Notes under the pieces: generated by a model
Database searches by the model: none
The model's input: the letters and a program-made list of their open reading frames with translations, nothing else
What the model was told of the DNA's origin: nothing
Assembly (NCBI GenBank): GCA_042090305.1
Contig: JBELJQ010000006.1
Location: forward strand, 1-61,177
Origin: TMED13 sp042090305
GTDB taxonomy: Bacteria; Pseudomonadota; Alphaproteobacteria; Methylaequorales; Methylaequoraceae
Direction of reading: 5' to 3'
Length of the DNA stretch: 61,177 nt
Made by a program: the position numbers and the translations under genes
Shown: positions 1 through 7,733 of the stretch, piece by piece
Layout of the letters: each line of letters starts with the position of its first letter
Numbering within the stretch: the stretch's first letter is position 1

Positions 1-1024
1 TCTCGTTAACACCGTCGTAATCCCACTCATCATAAGGAGTCATTTGATATAACCACTTAGCCATACCATTGTCAGGGTTACGAGCGTTAATAGTCATAGA
101 CCATTTGTTGTCACCAGGACGAACAACTGGGTTCCATGTAGATGGGTTACCTGTACCGTAGTACAAAGTATTTAATTTAGAGTCATAACCGTAGAAACCC
201 CAAATTGATCCACCACCAATTTTCCATGCATCACCAGGCCAAGTTTTCAATGAAGAATCCTTACCGATTGGCTTTAACATAGAAGTAGTTTTGTTTGGAT
301 CTACAAGCATGTCCTTATCTGGACCCATGCTGTAAGCTCTCCAAAGTCTTTTACCGCTTTTGATGTCATAACTTGTCCAGTTACATCTAACACCAAATTC
401 AGCGCCAGAACAACCAACACCTACAGTATCTTTGATAATGAAAGGTTGGCCTGAACCAGTTGATGCAGAAACACCATATTTACCAGTACCAGCGTGTAGA
501 TTAGTTGTAATCCACTTCTCTTTACCAGTTTTAGCGTCTAATGCAATTACTGAAGTATCAGCAGCGTGAAGAACGAGTGTACCATTTGGATGATAGTTAA
601 CACCACGGTTTACGTTATCGCAGCACATAACTGAAATAACTCTGTCCATAGTTTCACCACCAGGATATTTACCACCTTTTACAGGGTTATATTTCCAAAT
701 GATTCTTTGGTTATCATTAAGATCTAAAGCGTACACGATATTTGGGATAGCTGTATGTACATACATTGTATCACCAATTACTAGTGGACCACCTTCGTGA
801 CCTCTTAAAACACCAGTAGAAAAAGTCCAAGCGACTTTTAAGCTACTAACGTTACTTTTATTGATTTGATCTAACTCAGAGTAACGATGCCCAGCGTAAT
901 CACCAGACTGTTGTACCCATTGGTTAGGATCTTTCATCATTTTTTCCAGCTTGTTGTTAGCACTTACAGCGAATGGAAGAGCTAAAGCAGCTGAAGCAAT
1001 GATGCTTTTTTTCAAAATACTCAT
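1..1024 (-). CDS. xoxF: Lanthanide-type methanol dehydrogenase XoxF, N-terminal 341 residues (cut by window edge)
   Basis: PQQ-dependent periplasmic alcohol dehydrogenase that oxidises methanol to formaldehyde or formate. The reverse strand reads without a stop from ATG at 1024 to the window edge, so the 3' part is missing. A signal peptide is visible (MSILKKSIIASAALALPF, cleavage near AVSA/NN). Family landmarks are the adjacent Cys pair in VMCCDNVNRG, the metal-ligand Glu in GCSGAEFGVR, the Asn in YYGTGNPS, and DEWDYDGVN at residues 332-340. In that last motif D335 is the catalytic Asp and D337 is the extra Asp that marks lanthanide (XoxF) rather than calcium (MxaF) enzymes. The ATG has a good Shine-Dalgarno (AGGAG) and codon use is richer in GC than its neighbours, so it is probably highly expressed. 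XoxG/XoxJ partners, if present, lie outside the window. Confidence 0.95.
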   Translation of the reverse strand, partial: MSILKKSIIASAALALPFAVSANNKLEKMMKDPNQWVQQSGDYAGHRYSELDQINKSNVSSLKVAWTFSTGVLRGHEGGPLVIGDTMYVHTAIPNIVYALDLNDNQRIIWKYNPVKGGKYPGGETMDRVISVMCCDNVNRGVNYHPNGTLVLHAADTSVIALDAKTGKEKWITTNLHAGTGKYGVSASTGSGQPFIIKDTVGVGCSGAEFGVRCNWTSYDIKSGKRLWRAYSMGPDKDMLVDPNKTTSMLKPIGKDSSLKTWPGDAWKIGGGSIWGFYGYDSKLNTLYYGTGNPSTWNPVVRPGDNKWSMTINARNPDNGMAKWLYQMTPYDEWDYDGVNE

Positions 1025-1142
1025 AAAGTATTTCTCCTATTTTACGGTTAGTATTATGGGTTTTTTCAAACCCGGTTTATTAGAAAACCAAACGATAACT
1101 AGAATGTTATGTTATTTGATTTCCTCCCAGTATCATATTATA
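1025..1142 (-). promoter_or_regulatory. xoxF promoter and structured 5' leader
   Basis: Read on the reverse strand, a TATAAT -10 hexamer lies at 1142-1137 with only a weak -35 upstream. The leader of about 100 nt then contains two adjacent hairpins: GGTTT (1089-1085) with AAACC (1078-1074), and GGGTTT (1073-1068) with AAACCC (1063-1058) closing a GAAA (GNRA-type) tetraloop. All four arms are mutually complementary, so other pairings are possible. The Shine-Dalgarno AGGAG follows, about 7 nt before the ATG. A second purine-rich GGGAGGAAAT (1128-1119) has no start codon near it. The promoter is inferred and the arms are read directly. Confidence 0.45.
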
Positions 1143-1456
1143 AATGAATAGCTGTTATTCAAGCAAAAAATATGAATATAACATGAACACAACGTCCCAA
1201 ATGAAGAATAAAAAAATTTAGCTAAATAAATCAATAACTTATCTAAATTCTTAAGTAAAAAAAAATTGTGGATAAGTTTAAAAAAAATTCGTAATATGAA
1301 CTAAAGATGAATGAAAATATATGATTTTGTTCAGAAATGAAAAATAGACAATATAATCAGTACTTTACAACGATAAAAAAAGTGATTATCTTATCAAATT
1401 CATTCAATTAAAAATATTTTATTTAATATGCTTGATATATGTACTATATTAGTTTT
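1143..1456. other. AT-rich intergenic region between xoxF and the SoxYZ-like gene
   Basis: About 310 bases with no convincing gene. It must carry the upstream part of the xoxF promoter and the promoter for the divergent SoxYZ-like gene. The only marked structure is an inverted repeat, AACTTATC (1236-1243) and GATAAGTT (1271-1278), separated by 27 bases. No tRNA-like fold or conserved riboswitch was recognised. Confidence 0.5.
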
Positions 1457-2278
1457 ATGAAAAAATTAATACTATACGTAATTTTATTTAATTTAATTTA
1501 TGTTTATCCTGTTAAATCTGAAGATGTTTCTCCAGAACCTACAACATGGAATACTAGACTTAAAGATGCAATTTTTGACGAACAAGATGTCTTACTGGAC
1601 GGTTCTGAAATAATGAATATGGAAAGTCCCTATCGAGCTTTGGATGCTGCGATAGTTCCCATTACAATCAAGTTCAAGATTGATCAAAAAGATAAGCAAT
1701 TTATTAAAAAAGTGATGTTGATTGTTGATGAAAACCCCTCGCCTATAGTAGGCAATTTCAATTTTTCTCCTAAATCAGGAAACGCAAGTCTTACAACAAG
1801 AATTAGAATAGACAAATATACCTACGTGAGAGCAATTGCTGAAACCAATGATAAAAAAAAATACATGGTCGCTAGTTTTGTAAAAGCTGCGGGTGGTTGC
1901 TCTGCGCCTAGCTTAGCTGATACGGATGCAGTCATGGCAAGACTGGGAAGAATGAAAATGAAATTTATTAAAACAGACAGTAAAAATGAAAATTATAATG
2001 TTGCTGAATTTCTAGTCAGTCACCCTAATTTTTCTGGTTTACAATTCAATCAATTAACAAGAGCTGAAATACCTGCTCACTTTATAAATTATGTTAAGAT
2101 AGAACAAGATGATGAATTAATCTTAGAAGCAACTCCAGATATTTCTCTTTCGGAAGATCCTTCTTTCATTTTTAACTATAAAGATTCTGGAGGACCTATT
2201 AATGTATTTGTAGAGGATAGTGAAGGCCAAACCTTTAAAAAAGAATTTTCAACATCTAATTTAGTATCCAGAAATTAA
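1457..2278 (+). CDS. Quinoprotein dehydrogenase-associated SoxYZ-like carrier protein
   Basis: A 273-residue secreted protein that matches the fused SoxY-SoxZ-like family found beside PQQ alcohol dehydrogenases (TIGR04557-type). The start at 1457 is chosen because MKKLILYVILFNLIYVYPVKS is a proper signal peptide; an in-frame ATG at 1439 would add six residues in front of it. The SoxY-like half ends in VKAAGGCSAPS, whose Cys matches the substrate-carrying Cys of SoxY swinging arms. The C-terminal half (about residues 155-270) is SoxZ-like beta-sandwich sequence. It is divergent from xoxF. The family's role is unsettled; a periplasmic carrier or maturation role for the quinoprotein is inferred from neighbourhood only. 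Its last 4 bases overlap the stop of the convergent gene. Confidence 0.8.
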   Translation: MKKLILYVILFNLIYVYPVKSEDVSPEPTTWNTRLKDAIFDEQDVLLDGSEIMNMESPYRALDAAIVPITIKFKIDQKDKQFIKKVMLIVDENPSPIVGNFNFSPKSGNASLTTRIRIDKYTYVRAIAETNDKKKYMVASFVKAAGGCSAPSLADTDAVMARLGRMKMKFIKTDSKNENYNVAEFLVSHPNFSGLQFNQLTRAEIPAHFINYVKIEQDDELILEATPDISLSEDPSFIFNYKDSGGPINVFVEDSEGQTFKKEFSTSNLVSRN

Positions 2279-2613
2279 AAACATTCAAGTTCAGATGCTG
2301 CTTGTGCTCTATATAATTTGTCCATTGTTTTTTTAGACAACCCAACGCTTTTATATGCCTCTTCTCTTGGACTAGCACCATATTGTAATCTTGCAATTGC
2401 TTCTGCTTGAGCATACTCTTCGTAATTAATTCGTTTTGCAATTTCATCAATTGCACAAGAACATTTAGCCATAAAATCTCTGTTAGAAACATTTGAACTC
2501 ATGCATGCAAATACAAATTCTGATCTAGCAAGTGTTGGAAAATCGTTAGATTTAACGTTACTATCTGTAAAAATAATTAAATATAAGATTATAGCTGTTA
2601 GATATTTTTTCAT
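2275..2613 (-). CDS. Small secreted cysteine-containing protein of the methanol dehydrogenase locus
   Basis: 112 residues with an N-terminal signal peptide (MKKYLTAIILYLIIFTDSNVKS). The mature part has the cysteine pattern FACMSS, MAKCSCAIDE and a C-terminal LECF, giving four cysteines likely to be disulphide-bonded in the periplasm. I do not recognise a named family. Its ATG overlaps the stop of the upstream gene (ATGA, 2610-2613), so the two are probably translationally coupled. The position next to the SoxYZ-like carrier and xoxF suggests a part in periplasmic quinoprotein function. That role is inference. Confidence 0.75.
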   Translation of the reverse strand: MKKYLTAIILYLIIFTDSNVKSNDFPTLARSEFVFACMSSNVSNRDFMAKCSCAIDEIAKRINYEEYAQAEAIARLQYGASPREEAYKSVGLSKKTMDKLYRAQAASELECF

Positions 2614-3437
2614 GATTCATTTTCTCCCTTTTTCTTTTTGTAATTTTGTCTTAATTCTTTATTTGTTCTTATACCTTGATAAACAAGAACTTCTTTAACT
2701 ATATCCTCTGGATTTTCAATATCCTTTATGTAGGTTTCTATTTTATAGATATACCCTGGAATTTTATCTGACATTATAACATCAAACTTCTTTGTTTTGT
2801 AACGAGAAACTCTATTTTTTAACTTTGTTTGCGTGAAAGGTTGGAAAGAAATACGCTTAGCCTCAATTTTAGTGCCATTATGTTCAATTTCAACATCAGT
2901 AACTTCAGTGGCGGCGATAGTGTGTCTAATTCTACTCCTAAAGAAGAGCGCATTTCCCCCCGTGAGCCTTTGCATATCCCTACAATCTCTCTCAAAAAAT
3001 AACATAAAAACTGGATTACCTCTAGCTCCAATCTGTGGAGGAAACCTAACTTTATTTCTTCCTTTAAGATATCTAAAAGTGATATGTTTTGTGTCATCAT
3101 CGTCAATCTTAACAATATTAAGCACAACGTTTCCAATAAAATTATCTTCTCTTGAGGATTTTTTTTCAAACCTATAATAAATCCTCGAAGGTTCCTTGAT
3201 ACTTCCTAGATGCTCGTCAATGAATAGTGCAATATTAGCAGTAGACATTTCCTTAATAAGTTCTTCTTTAAATTCGTCGGTTCCCCACTTGGCTCTTTTT
3301 TTCTCTGCGTCAACTGCTTTAGAAAAATCTTCATCACCATCTTCCTTGGCGTTAAGATTTAACGATGTAAATGTTAGTAAACAAATAAATATAATCTTGA
3401 CATAGATAAGAAAATTAATATTTTTTAATTTAATCAT
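2610..3437 (-). CDS. Secreted protein of unknown function, methanol dehydrogenase locus
   Basis: 275 residues beginning with a hydrophobic signal segment (IYVKIIFICLLTFTSLNLNA). The mature part starts acidic and lysine-rich, then shows beta-rich sequence with a distinctive central motif, RFPPQIGARGNPVFMLFFER, followed by DCRDMQRLTGG. The C-terminus is strongly basic (LRQNYKKKKGENES). The RFPPQ..RGNP and RLTGG segments look like conserved family motifs, but I cannot name the family. It is the first gene of a two-gene operon with the 112-residue cysteine protein and is divergent from folB across 53 bases. A periplasmic accessory role to XoxF is inferred from position. Confidence 0.75.
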   Translation of the reverse strand: MIKLKNINFLIYVKIIFICLLTFTSLNLNAKEDGDEDFSKAVDAEKKRAKWGTDEFKEELIKEMSTANIALFIDEHLGSIKEPSRIYYRFEKKSSREDNFIGNVVLNIVKIDDDDTKHITFRYLKGRNKVRFPPQIGARGNPVFMLFFERDCRDMQRLTGGNALFFRSRIRHTIAATEVTDVEIEHNGTKIEAKRISFQPFTQTKLKNRVSRYKTKKFDVIMSDKIPGYIYKIETYIKDIENPEDIVKEVLVYQGIRTNKELRQNYKKKKGENES

Positions 3438-3490
3438 TGGACTATATAAATTATCTATTATTATTGAATTTTCAACAATGAAATTATTTT

Positions 3491-3982
3491 ATGTCAAAAA
3501 AAGTTAAAAATATATCAGTTATTTCAACAGGATCATGGGTTCCTCCGAACCTAAATAATGAATATAAAATTGCTCAGACATATAATGTTCAAATTGAAAA
3601 GTTGCTACTTAACGCTTCAATTGGCATTCACGATCATGAAAAAAAACAAAAACAAAAAATTTCAATATCTTTATCAATTAAAGTAAATGATAATATTGCT
3701 GATGTTGATGAAAACATAAATAACTTTGTTTCTTATGAAAATGTAATAAATAACATTAAATTGATAATTAATGAGGGTCACATAGATTTAGTTGAAACGT
3801 TAGCATACAGAATTCTTGAATGCATATTTATTGACTCTAGAGCTCTATTTGTTTGGTTAAAAATTGAGAAGTTAGAAGTTTTTGAAGAGTCTCATAGCGT
3901 TGGAATTGAAATTTCAAAAACAAGAAATGATTTTAAACAAACCTCCCCCCTCAAAAAAATTAGTAGTTTAAAAAGTAAATAA
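3491..3982 (+). CDS. folB: Dihydroneopterin aldolase family protein (FolB-like), H4MPT branch
   Basis: Pterin-ring enzyme expected to convert dihydroneopterin to 6-hydroxymethyl-dihydropterin. Residues about 35-150 match the FolB/FolX fold: LLLNASIGIHDHEK, the substrate-region FVSYENVINNI, GHIDLVETLAYRIL and the C-terminal IEKLEVFEESHSVGIEI. It carries about 35 extra N-terminal residues compared with housekeeping FolB. It is the first gene of a same-strand run (3491-7733) that is otherwise methanofuran/H4MPT synthesis genes, so it probably feeds methanopterin rather than folate. Start ATG at 3491 has only a weak ribosome-binding site. Confidence 0.85.
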   Translation: MSKKVKNISVISTGSWVPPNLNNEYKIAQTYNVQIEKLLLNASIGIHDHEKKQKQKISISLSIKVNDNIADVDENINNFVSYENVINNIKLIINEGHIDLVETLAYRILECIFIDSRALFVWLKIEKLEVFEESHSVGIEISKTRNDFKQTSPLKKISSLKSK

Positions 3983-3993
3983 TCCTTTTAATC

Positions 3994-4599
3994 ATGTGGA
4001 TCATTAAAATCGGTGGGAGTTGGTTAAAAAACCCGAGTTTACAAAATTTGCTGTTAAGAATTAAAAAGTTACGTAATAAAGAAATTGTTATTGTGCCTGG
4101 AGGCGGTAGTTTTGCCGATTCCATCAGGGATGTATATGATAAAACAAAAATGTCAGAAAACTTAGCGAACAAATTAGCCCTGAAATCCACAGAGTTGTTT
4201 GCCGATTATCTTAAAGAGTTAGATAATGATTTATGTTTGATAGATAATCCTAGAAATTTTACAAAAGAAAAAATTTGTGTTTGGTTACCCTCAAAAAAAC
4301 TTAGTCAAAATAATTCTTACAAAAATAATTGGGACTCAACCTCGGACTCAGTTGCCGCATGGTTAGCTAATAATATCATGGCAGAGGGTATTATTTTTAT
4401 AAAGTCACTAAAAGACTTTAAAAGTAAAAATAAACTTTATTATTTACAAAATACAAATATTCTCGATAAAAATATTTCAATTTATTTGTCAGGTTATAAT
4501 GGTTTGATTAAGATAGTCGGATTGAACATATTAAAAAAATTAGAAAAAGAATCTAGTTGGAGTGGATTTGTAAAAAGTTTAGGTGATATTGAGAAATGA
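3994..4599 (+). CDS. mfnE: Amino acid kinase family protein, MfnE-like
   Basis: 201 residues of the aspartate/glutamate/uridylate kinase fold: WIIKIGGSWLKN at the N-terminus (phosphate-binding), IVIVPGGGSFADSIR around residue 33, and a Ser/Asp-rich segment DSTSDSVAAWLANN near residue 115. In archaea MfnE phosphorylates [5-(aminomethyl)furan-3-yl]methyl phosphate on the way to methanofuran, and methylotrophs keep homologues in their H4MPT islands. Placement between folB and the DmrB-like gene, with an ATGA overlap (4596-4599) to the latter, supports that role. The specific substrate is inferred. Confidence 0.75.
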   Translation: MWIIKIGGSWLKNPSLQNLLLRIKKLRNKEIVIVPGGGSFADSIRDVYDKTKMSENLANKLALKSTELFADYLKELDNDLCLIDNPRNFTKEKICVWLPSKKLSQNNSYKNNWDSTSDSVAAWLANNIMAEGIIFIKSLKDFKSKNKLYYLQNTNILDKNISIYLSGYNGLIKIVGLNILKKLEKESSWSGFVKSLGDIEK

Positions 4600-5150
4600 A
4601 TGATTTAAAAGAAAAAAGGTGGGCGTGGGTTTTAACGGGTTCAGGACATTTTTTTAATGAAACAATAGATTTAATCAATACATTAGAAAATATTGATTTA
4701 TTTGTATCAAAAGCAGCAGATGAAGTTTTGGCTATGTATAAAAAAAAAGGAAAATTATCTAGTAATGTAAAAATTTTTAAAGATAATTCCTCAAGTTCCG
4801 TAACTGTTGGAAGGTTTTATAAAGATTTCTATCACACACTTGTTATGGCACCAACATCGAGCAATACAGTGGCCAAATGTGTTTACGGTATTTCCGACTC
4901 TCTTGCTACTAATATTTTCGCTCAATCAGGAAAATGTAGAGTGAATTGTATTTTTTTTCCTTGCGATACTGCGCCGGAACTTAAAACTTTTGCACCTAGT
5001 GGATACGTTGATGTATTTCCCAGAGAAATCGATTTAGAGAATGTTAAAAAGCTAAAGAAATTTAAAAAAACAAAAGTAGTTGTTAGTTTTAAATCTTTAA
5101 GATCTGAAGTATTAAAAAGAGAAAAATGTCTGAAAAAATACTCTTCATAA
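4596..5150 (+). CDS. Flavoprotein, archaeal-type dihydromethanopterin reductase (DmrB/AfpA-like)
   Basis: 184 residues of the flavoprotein family (PF02441/AfpA type). Landmarks are WAWVLTGSGHFF at the N-terminus (flavin phosphate loop), the FMN-binding MAPTSSNTVAKCVYGISDSLA around residues 86-106, and two Cys motifs (GKCRVNC and FFPCDTAPE). DmrB homologues reduce dihydromethanopterin to H4MPT, the last reduction of the cofactor; the related name AfpA is used in methylotrophs. Its ATG overlaps mfnE's stop and its 3' end overlaps the next gene by 25 bases, so it sits tightly in the operon. Dihydromethanopterin as substrate is inferred from family and context. Confidence 0.75.
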   Translation: MNDLKEKRWAWVLTGSGHFFNETIDLINTLENIDLFVSKAADEVLAMYKKKGKLSSNVKIFKDNSSSSVTVGRFYKDFYHTLVMAPTSSNTVAKCVYGISDSLATNIFAQSGKCRVNCIFFPCDTAPELKTFAPSGYVDVFPREIDLENVKKLKKFKKTKVVVSFKSLRSEVLKREKCLKKYSS

Positions 5151-6502
5151 CTGGAAAACTTGCTGAAAGGCAATTAAAGAGAATTCTTAAAACAATGAAA
5201 CCTGATTTTAGGTTTAAAATAAATCAAATAGGAGTGAATGTAGCAGCGTTAATGTCTGAAAATATTATTCTCCGAAGGTTGGGAAAACATGATGATATTG
5301 ATAAAATTATCGTACCTGGAAAATTTCGAGGCAACTTAAAAAAATTGAGTAGATATTTTGATATCCCTGTGGAGAGAGGTCCAGATGATTTGTCAGATTT
5401 ACCTGATTACTTCGGCGTAAAATCAGCTGAAATGGAATTAAACGATTATGATTGTGATATTTTTGCTGAAATTGTGGATGCAGCAATTTTACCGACAAGA
5501 AAAATTATTAAAATAGCTAAGGATTACGTGAGGCAAGGAGCAAATGTTATTGATTTAGGTTGTATGCCTGACACTAAGTTTAAACATTTAGAAGAAGTTA
5601 TTAAAACACTTAAATCATTAAATCTAAAAGTATCCATAGACTCTGCAGATAATAGTGAATTAATAAGAGGTTCTAAAGCTGGAGCAGATTATATTTTAAG
5701 TTTAAGCGAAAAAAACTTAACAATAATGGATAAGATAAATTCTGTTCCTATTTTGATCCCATCTAAACAAGGTGATTTAAAATCACTTGAGAAAATAATT
5801 GAAATTTTTAAGAAAAAAAAGAGAGATTTTTACGCAGATCCAATATTAGATCCTATACACTATGGTTTTTCTGACTCAATAATGAGATACATAAAAATTA
5901 GAAAGAAATACCCAGAAATAAAAATTTTTATGGGTACGGGTAACTTAACTGAATTAACTGATAGCGATTCATCAGGTGTAAATGCAACAATTATGGGTTT
6001 AGTTTCCGAATTGAATATTAATGGGGTACTGGTAGTTCAGGTAAGTGGCCATTGTAGAAATTCCATTAAAGAGACTGACATTGCCAGAAAAATAATGCAT
6101 TTTTCAAAGGTTAACAAAAGGTTACCATTTAGGATTAATGAGGGTCTAATGACAACTTCTAACAGAAAACCTCTAAGAAAATCATCAACTGAATTAAATG
6201 AAATAAGAAAACTTATTAAAGATAAAAATTTTAGAATATATTTGTCAGATAAGGGTATAAATATTTTTAATAGTCATATTAATATAATTGGAAAAGATCC
6301 CTTTGATTTTTATAATTCTTTGGGTGTAGAAAATGACGCAAGTCATGCATTTTATTTAGGTGTAGAATTAGCTAGAGCTCAAATAGCATTTCAATTAGGT
6401 AAAAATTATGATCAAGATAATGAACTGGAATGGGGAGTGGCATATAAGAAAATTAAAAATTTGAAAAAACGCCCTAAACTAAAATCAACTCAGAAAAAAT
6501 GA
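5126..6502 (+). CDS. Dihydropteroate synthase-related protein of the H4MPT cluster
   Basis: 458 residues, longer than folate DHPS. A Rossmann-like N-terminal domain (about 1-130, KILFITGKLAERQL, RGPDDLSDLPDY) precedes a DHPS-type TIM barrel: AEIVDAA, GANVIDLGCMPD, LKVSIDSADNSEL, DPILDPIHYGF. The C-terminal ~110 residues (NLGVENDASHAFYLGVELARA region) form an extra segment. It matches the archaeal DHPS-related family (TIGR00284 type). The barrel suggests it acts on a pterin or on the pterin-arylamine condensation leading to methanopterin, but the reaction is not certain. It overlaps dmrB by 25 bases and DUF447 by 4. Confidence 0.8.
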   Translation: MSEKILFITGKLAERQLKRILKTMKPDFRFKINQIGVNVAALMSENIILRRLGKHDDIDKIIVPGKFRGNLKKLSRYFDIPVERGPDDLSDLPDYFGVKSAEMELNDYDCDIFAEIVDAAILPTRKIIKIAKDYVRQGANVIDLGCMPDTKFKHLEEVIKTLKSLNLKVSIDSADNSELIRGSKAGADYILSLSEKNLTIMDKINSVPILIPSKQGDLKSLEKIIEIFKKKKRDFYADPILDPIHYGFSDSIMRYIKIRKKYPEIKIFMGTGNLTELTDSDSSGVNATIMGLVSELNINGVLVVQVSGHCRNSIKETDIARKIMHFSKVNKRLPFRINEGLMTTSNRKPLRKSSTELNEIRKLIKDKNFRIYLSDKGINIFNSHINIIGKDPFDFYNSLGVENDASHAFYLGVELARAQIAFQLGKNYDQDNELEWGVAYKKIKNLKKRPKLKSTQKK

Positions 6503-7056
6503 TAATTGAAACAATAATTTCTACAATTAATGATAAAGGAGAAGTAAATTTTGCTCCCTTTGGAATAAAAAAAAATGAAAAATTTATATATATTTCTCCT
6601 TACATTCCCTCTAAAACATTGAATAATTTAATTTTTACAAAATCCGCAGTAATAAATTACATCAATGAATGTAACTATTTTGTAGATTGTGTAATTGGGG
6701 AAAAAACCTTTGAGAAATCCAAATCTTATGAAATTGATGGATATTACTTAGATCAATCGCTTGCGCACGATGAAGTAAAAGTTTTATCCGTAAAAGAAGA
6801 CAAAATACGCCCTACATTCAAATGTCAAATAATTGGAGAATACTTGCATAAGAGATATCCAGGATATAATAGAGCTAATGGTGCGATTATTGAGGCTTGC
6901 ATTTTGGCAACTCGAGTTAAAATGTTAAATAAAATTAAGATTGAAAATGAGTTAAATTATCTGAAAATTTCTGTAGAAAAAACTGCTGGTACTAATGAAT
7001 TAAAAAGTTGGCAAAAAATTAAAAAATTCATAGAAAACGAATTAAAAAAAAAATGA
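6499..7056 (+). CDS. DUF447 family protein, H4MPT cluster
   Basis: 185 residues matching the DUF447 family, which has a flavin-reductase-like split barrel and is shared by methanogens and H4MPT-using methylotrophs. The N-terminus ETIISTINDKGEVNFAPFG and YISPYIPSKTLNNLIFTKSAVINY resemble FMN-binding split barrels; RANGAIIEACILATRVKML is a conserved helix. The function is not established. Its start overlaps the DHPS-like stop (ATGA at 6499-6502) and its stop overlaps the mfnB start (7053-7056), so it is translated with the cofactor-synthesis operon. A flavin-dependent step in methanopterin or methanofuran synthesis is a guess. Confidence 0.8.
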   Translation: MIIETIISTINDKGEVNFAPFGIKKNEKFIYISPYIPSKTLNNLIFTKSAVINYINECNYFVDCVIGEKTFEKSKSYEIDGYYLDQSLAHDEVKVLSVKEDKIRPTFKCQIIGEYLHKRYPGYNRANGAIIEACILATRVKMLNKIKIENELNYLKISVEKTAGTNELKSWQKIKKFIENELKKK

Positions 7057-7733
7057 AGTTATTGATAAGCTTTAAAAACTTAAGTGAATTTGATAACGAT
7101 ATAGTTAAGTACATTGATATACTTGATCTCAAAGATCCAGAAAAAGGTTCAATTGGACCATGGATAAGTGATGATATAATAACTGTAGTAAAGAAATTTA
7201 AAAAAAAAAAAAAGATCTCTGCAACAATTGGTGATATTTCCTCTAATAAAATCTTACTTAATAAATTAACTAATTTTGATAATTTGGGACTAGATTATAT
7301 AAAATTTGCATTTTTTTCAGAAAACATTTCAGCTTTAGAAAAATTAATAAATGATATAGGGGGAAAAAAATTTCAAACGAAATTAGTTTTTGTAGTATTT
7401 GTTGACGAGCCGAAGGTTCTAGAGTTTGTAGATGAAAATTTAGACTTACTGAAGAAAAATAAATTAAATTTTTTGTTGCTTGATACATTTAAAAAGAATA
7501 ATCGCGATTTAACTTCTTATTGTGAATTAAAGTATCTTGATTCATTTATAAAAAAATGTTCAACAAAAATGATTAGGGTTGGTCTTGCCGGAAGACTGAG
7601 GATCGAACATATCGAGGAGCTAAAAATATTAAAACCTTATGTAGTTGGATTTAGATCTGCAGTCTGTATAGACAATAAAAGAAATATTATTTGTAAGGAT
7701 AAGCTATTAAATTTATTAAGTTACTTCAGATAA
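7053..7733 (+). CDS. mfnB: (5-formylfuran-3-yl)methyl phosphate synthase MfnB
   Basis: Condenses two glyceraldehyde-3-phosphates to the furan precursor of methanofuran. Of 226 residues, the Schiff-base region LDLKDPEKGSIGPW places the catalytic Lys at K27. The second active-site motif LLLDTFKK gives D144 and K148, with the same D-x3-K spacing as the archaeal enzyme. GLAGRLRIEHI near the C-terminus is the phosphate-binding end of the barrel. An A14 run (7200-7213) encodes the lysine stretch after KKF and is a possible slippage site. Last gene of the plus-strand run from folB; it overlaps the convergent mfnF by 18 bases. Confidence 0.9.
   Translation: MKLLISFKNLSEFDNDIVKYIDILDLKDPEKGSIGPWISDDIITVVKKFKKKKKISATIGDISSNKILLNKLTNFDNLGLDYIKFAFFSENISALEKLINDIGGKKFQTKLVFVVFVDEPKVLEFVDENLDLLKKNKLNFLLLDTFKKNNRDLTSYCELKYLDSFIKKCSTKMIRVGLAGRLRIEHIEELKILKPYVVGFRSAVCIDNKRNIICKDKLLNLLSYFR

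Noticed and set aside
951..1151. Plus-strand ORF opposite the xoxF start and leader
   Set aside because: It is antisense to the xoxF signal peptide and promoter, with no ribosome-binding site or family resemblance.
2819..3405. Several ORFs on both strands inside the 275-residue secreted protein gene
   Set aside because: Out-of-frame shadows of the 2610-3437 gene; compositions are leucine/serine-rich without domains.
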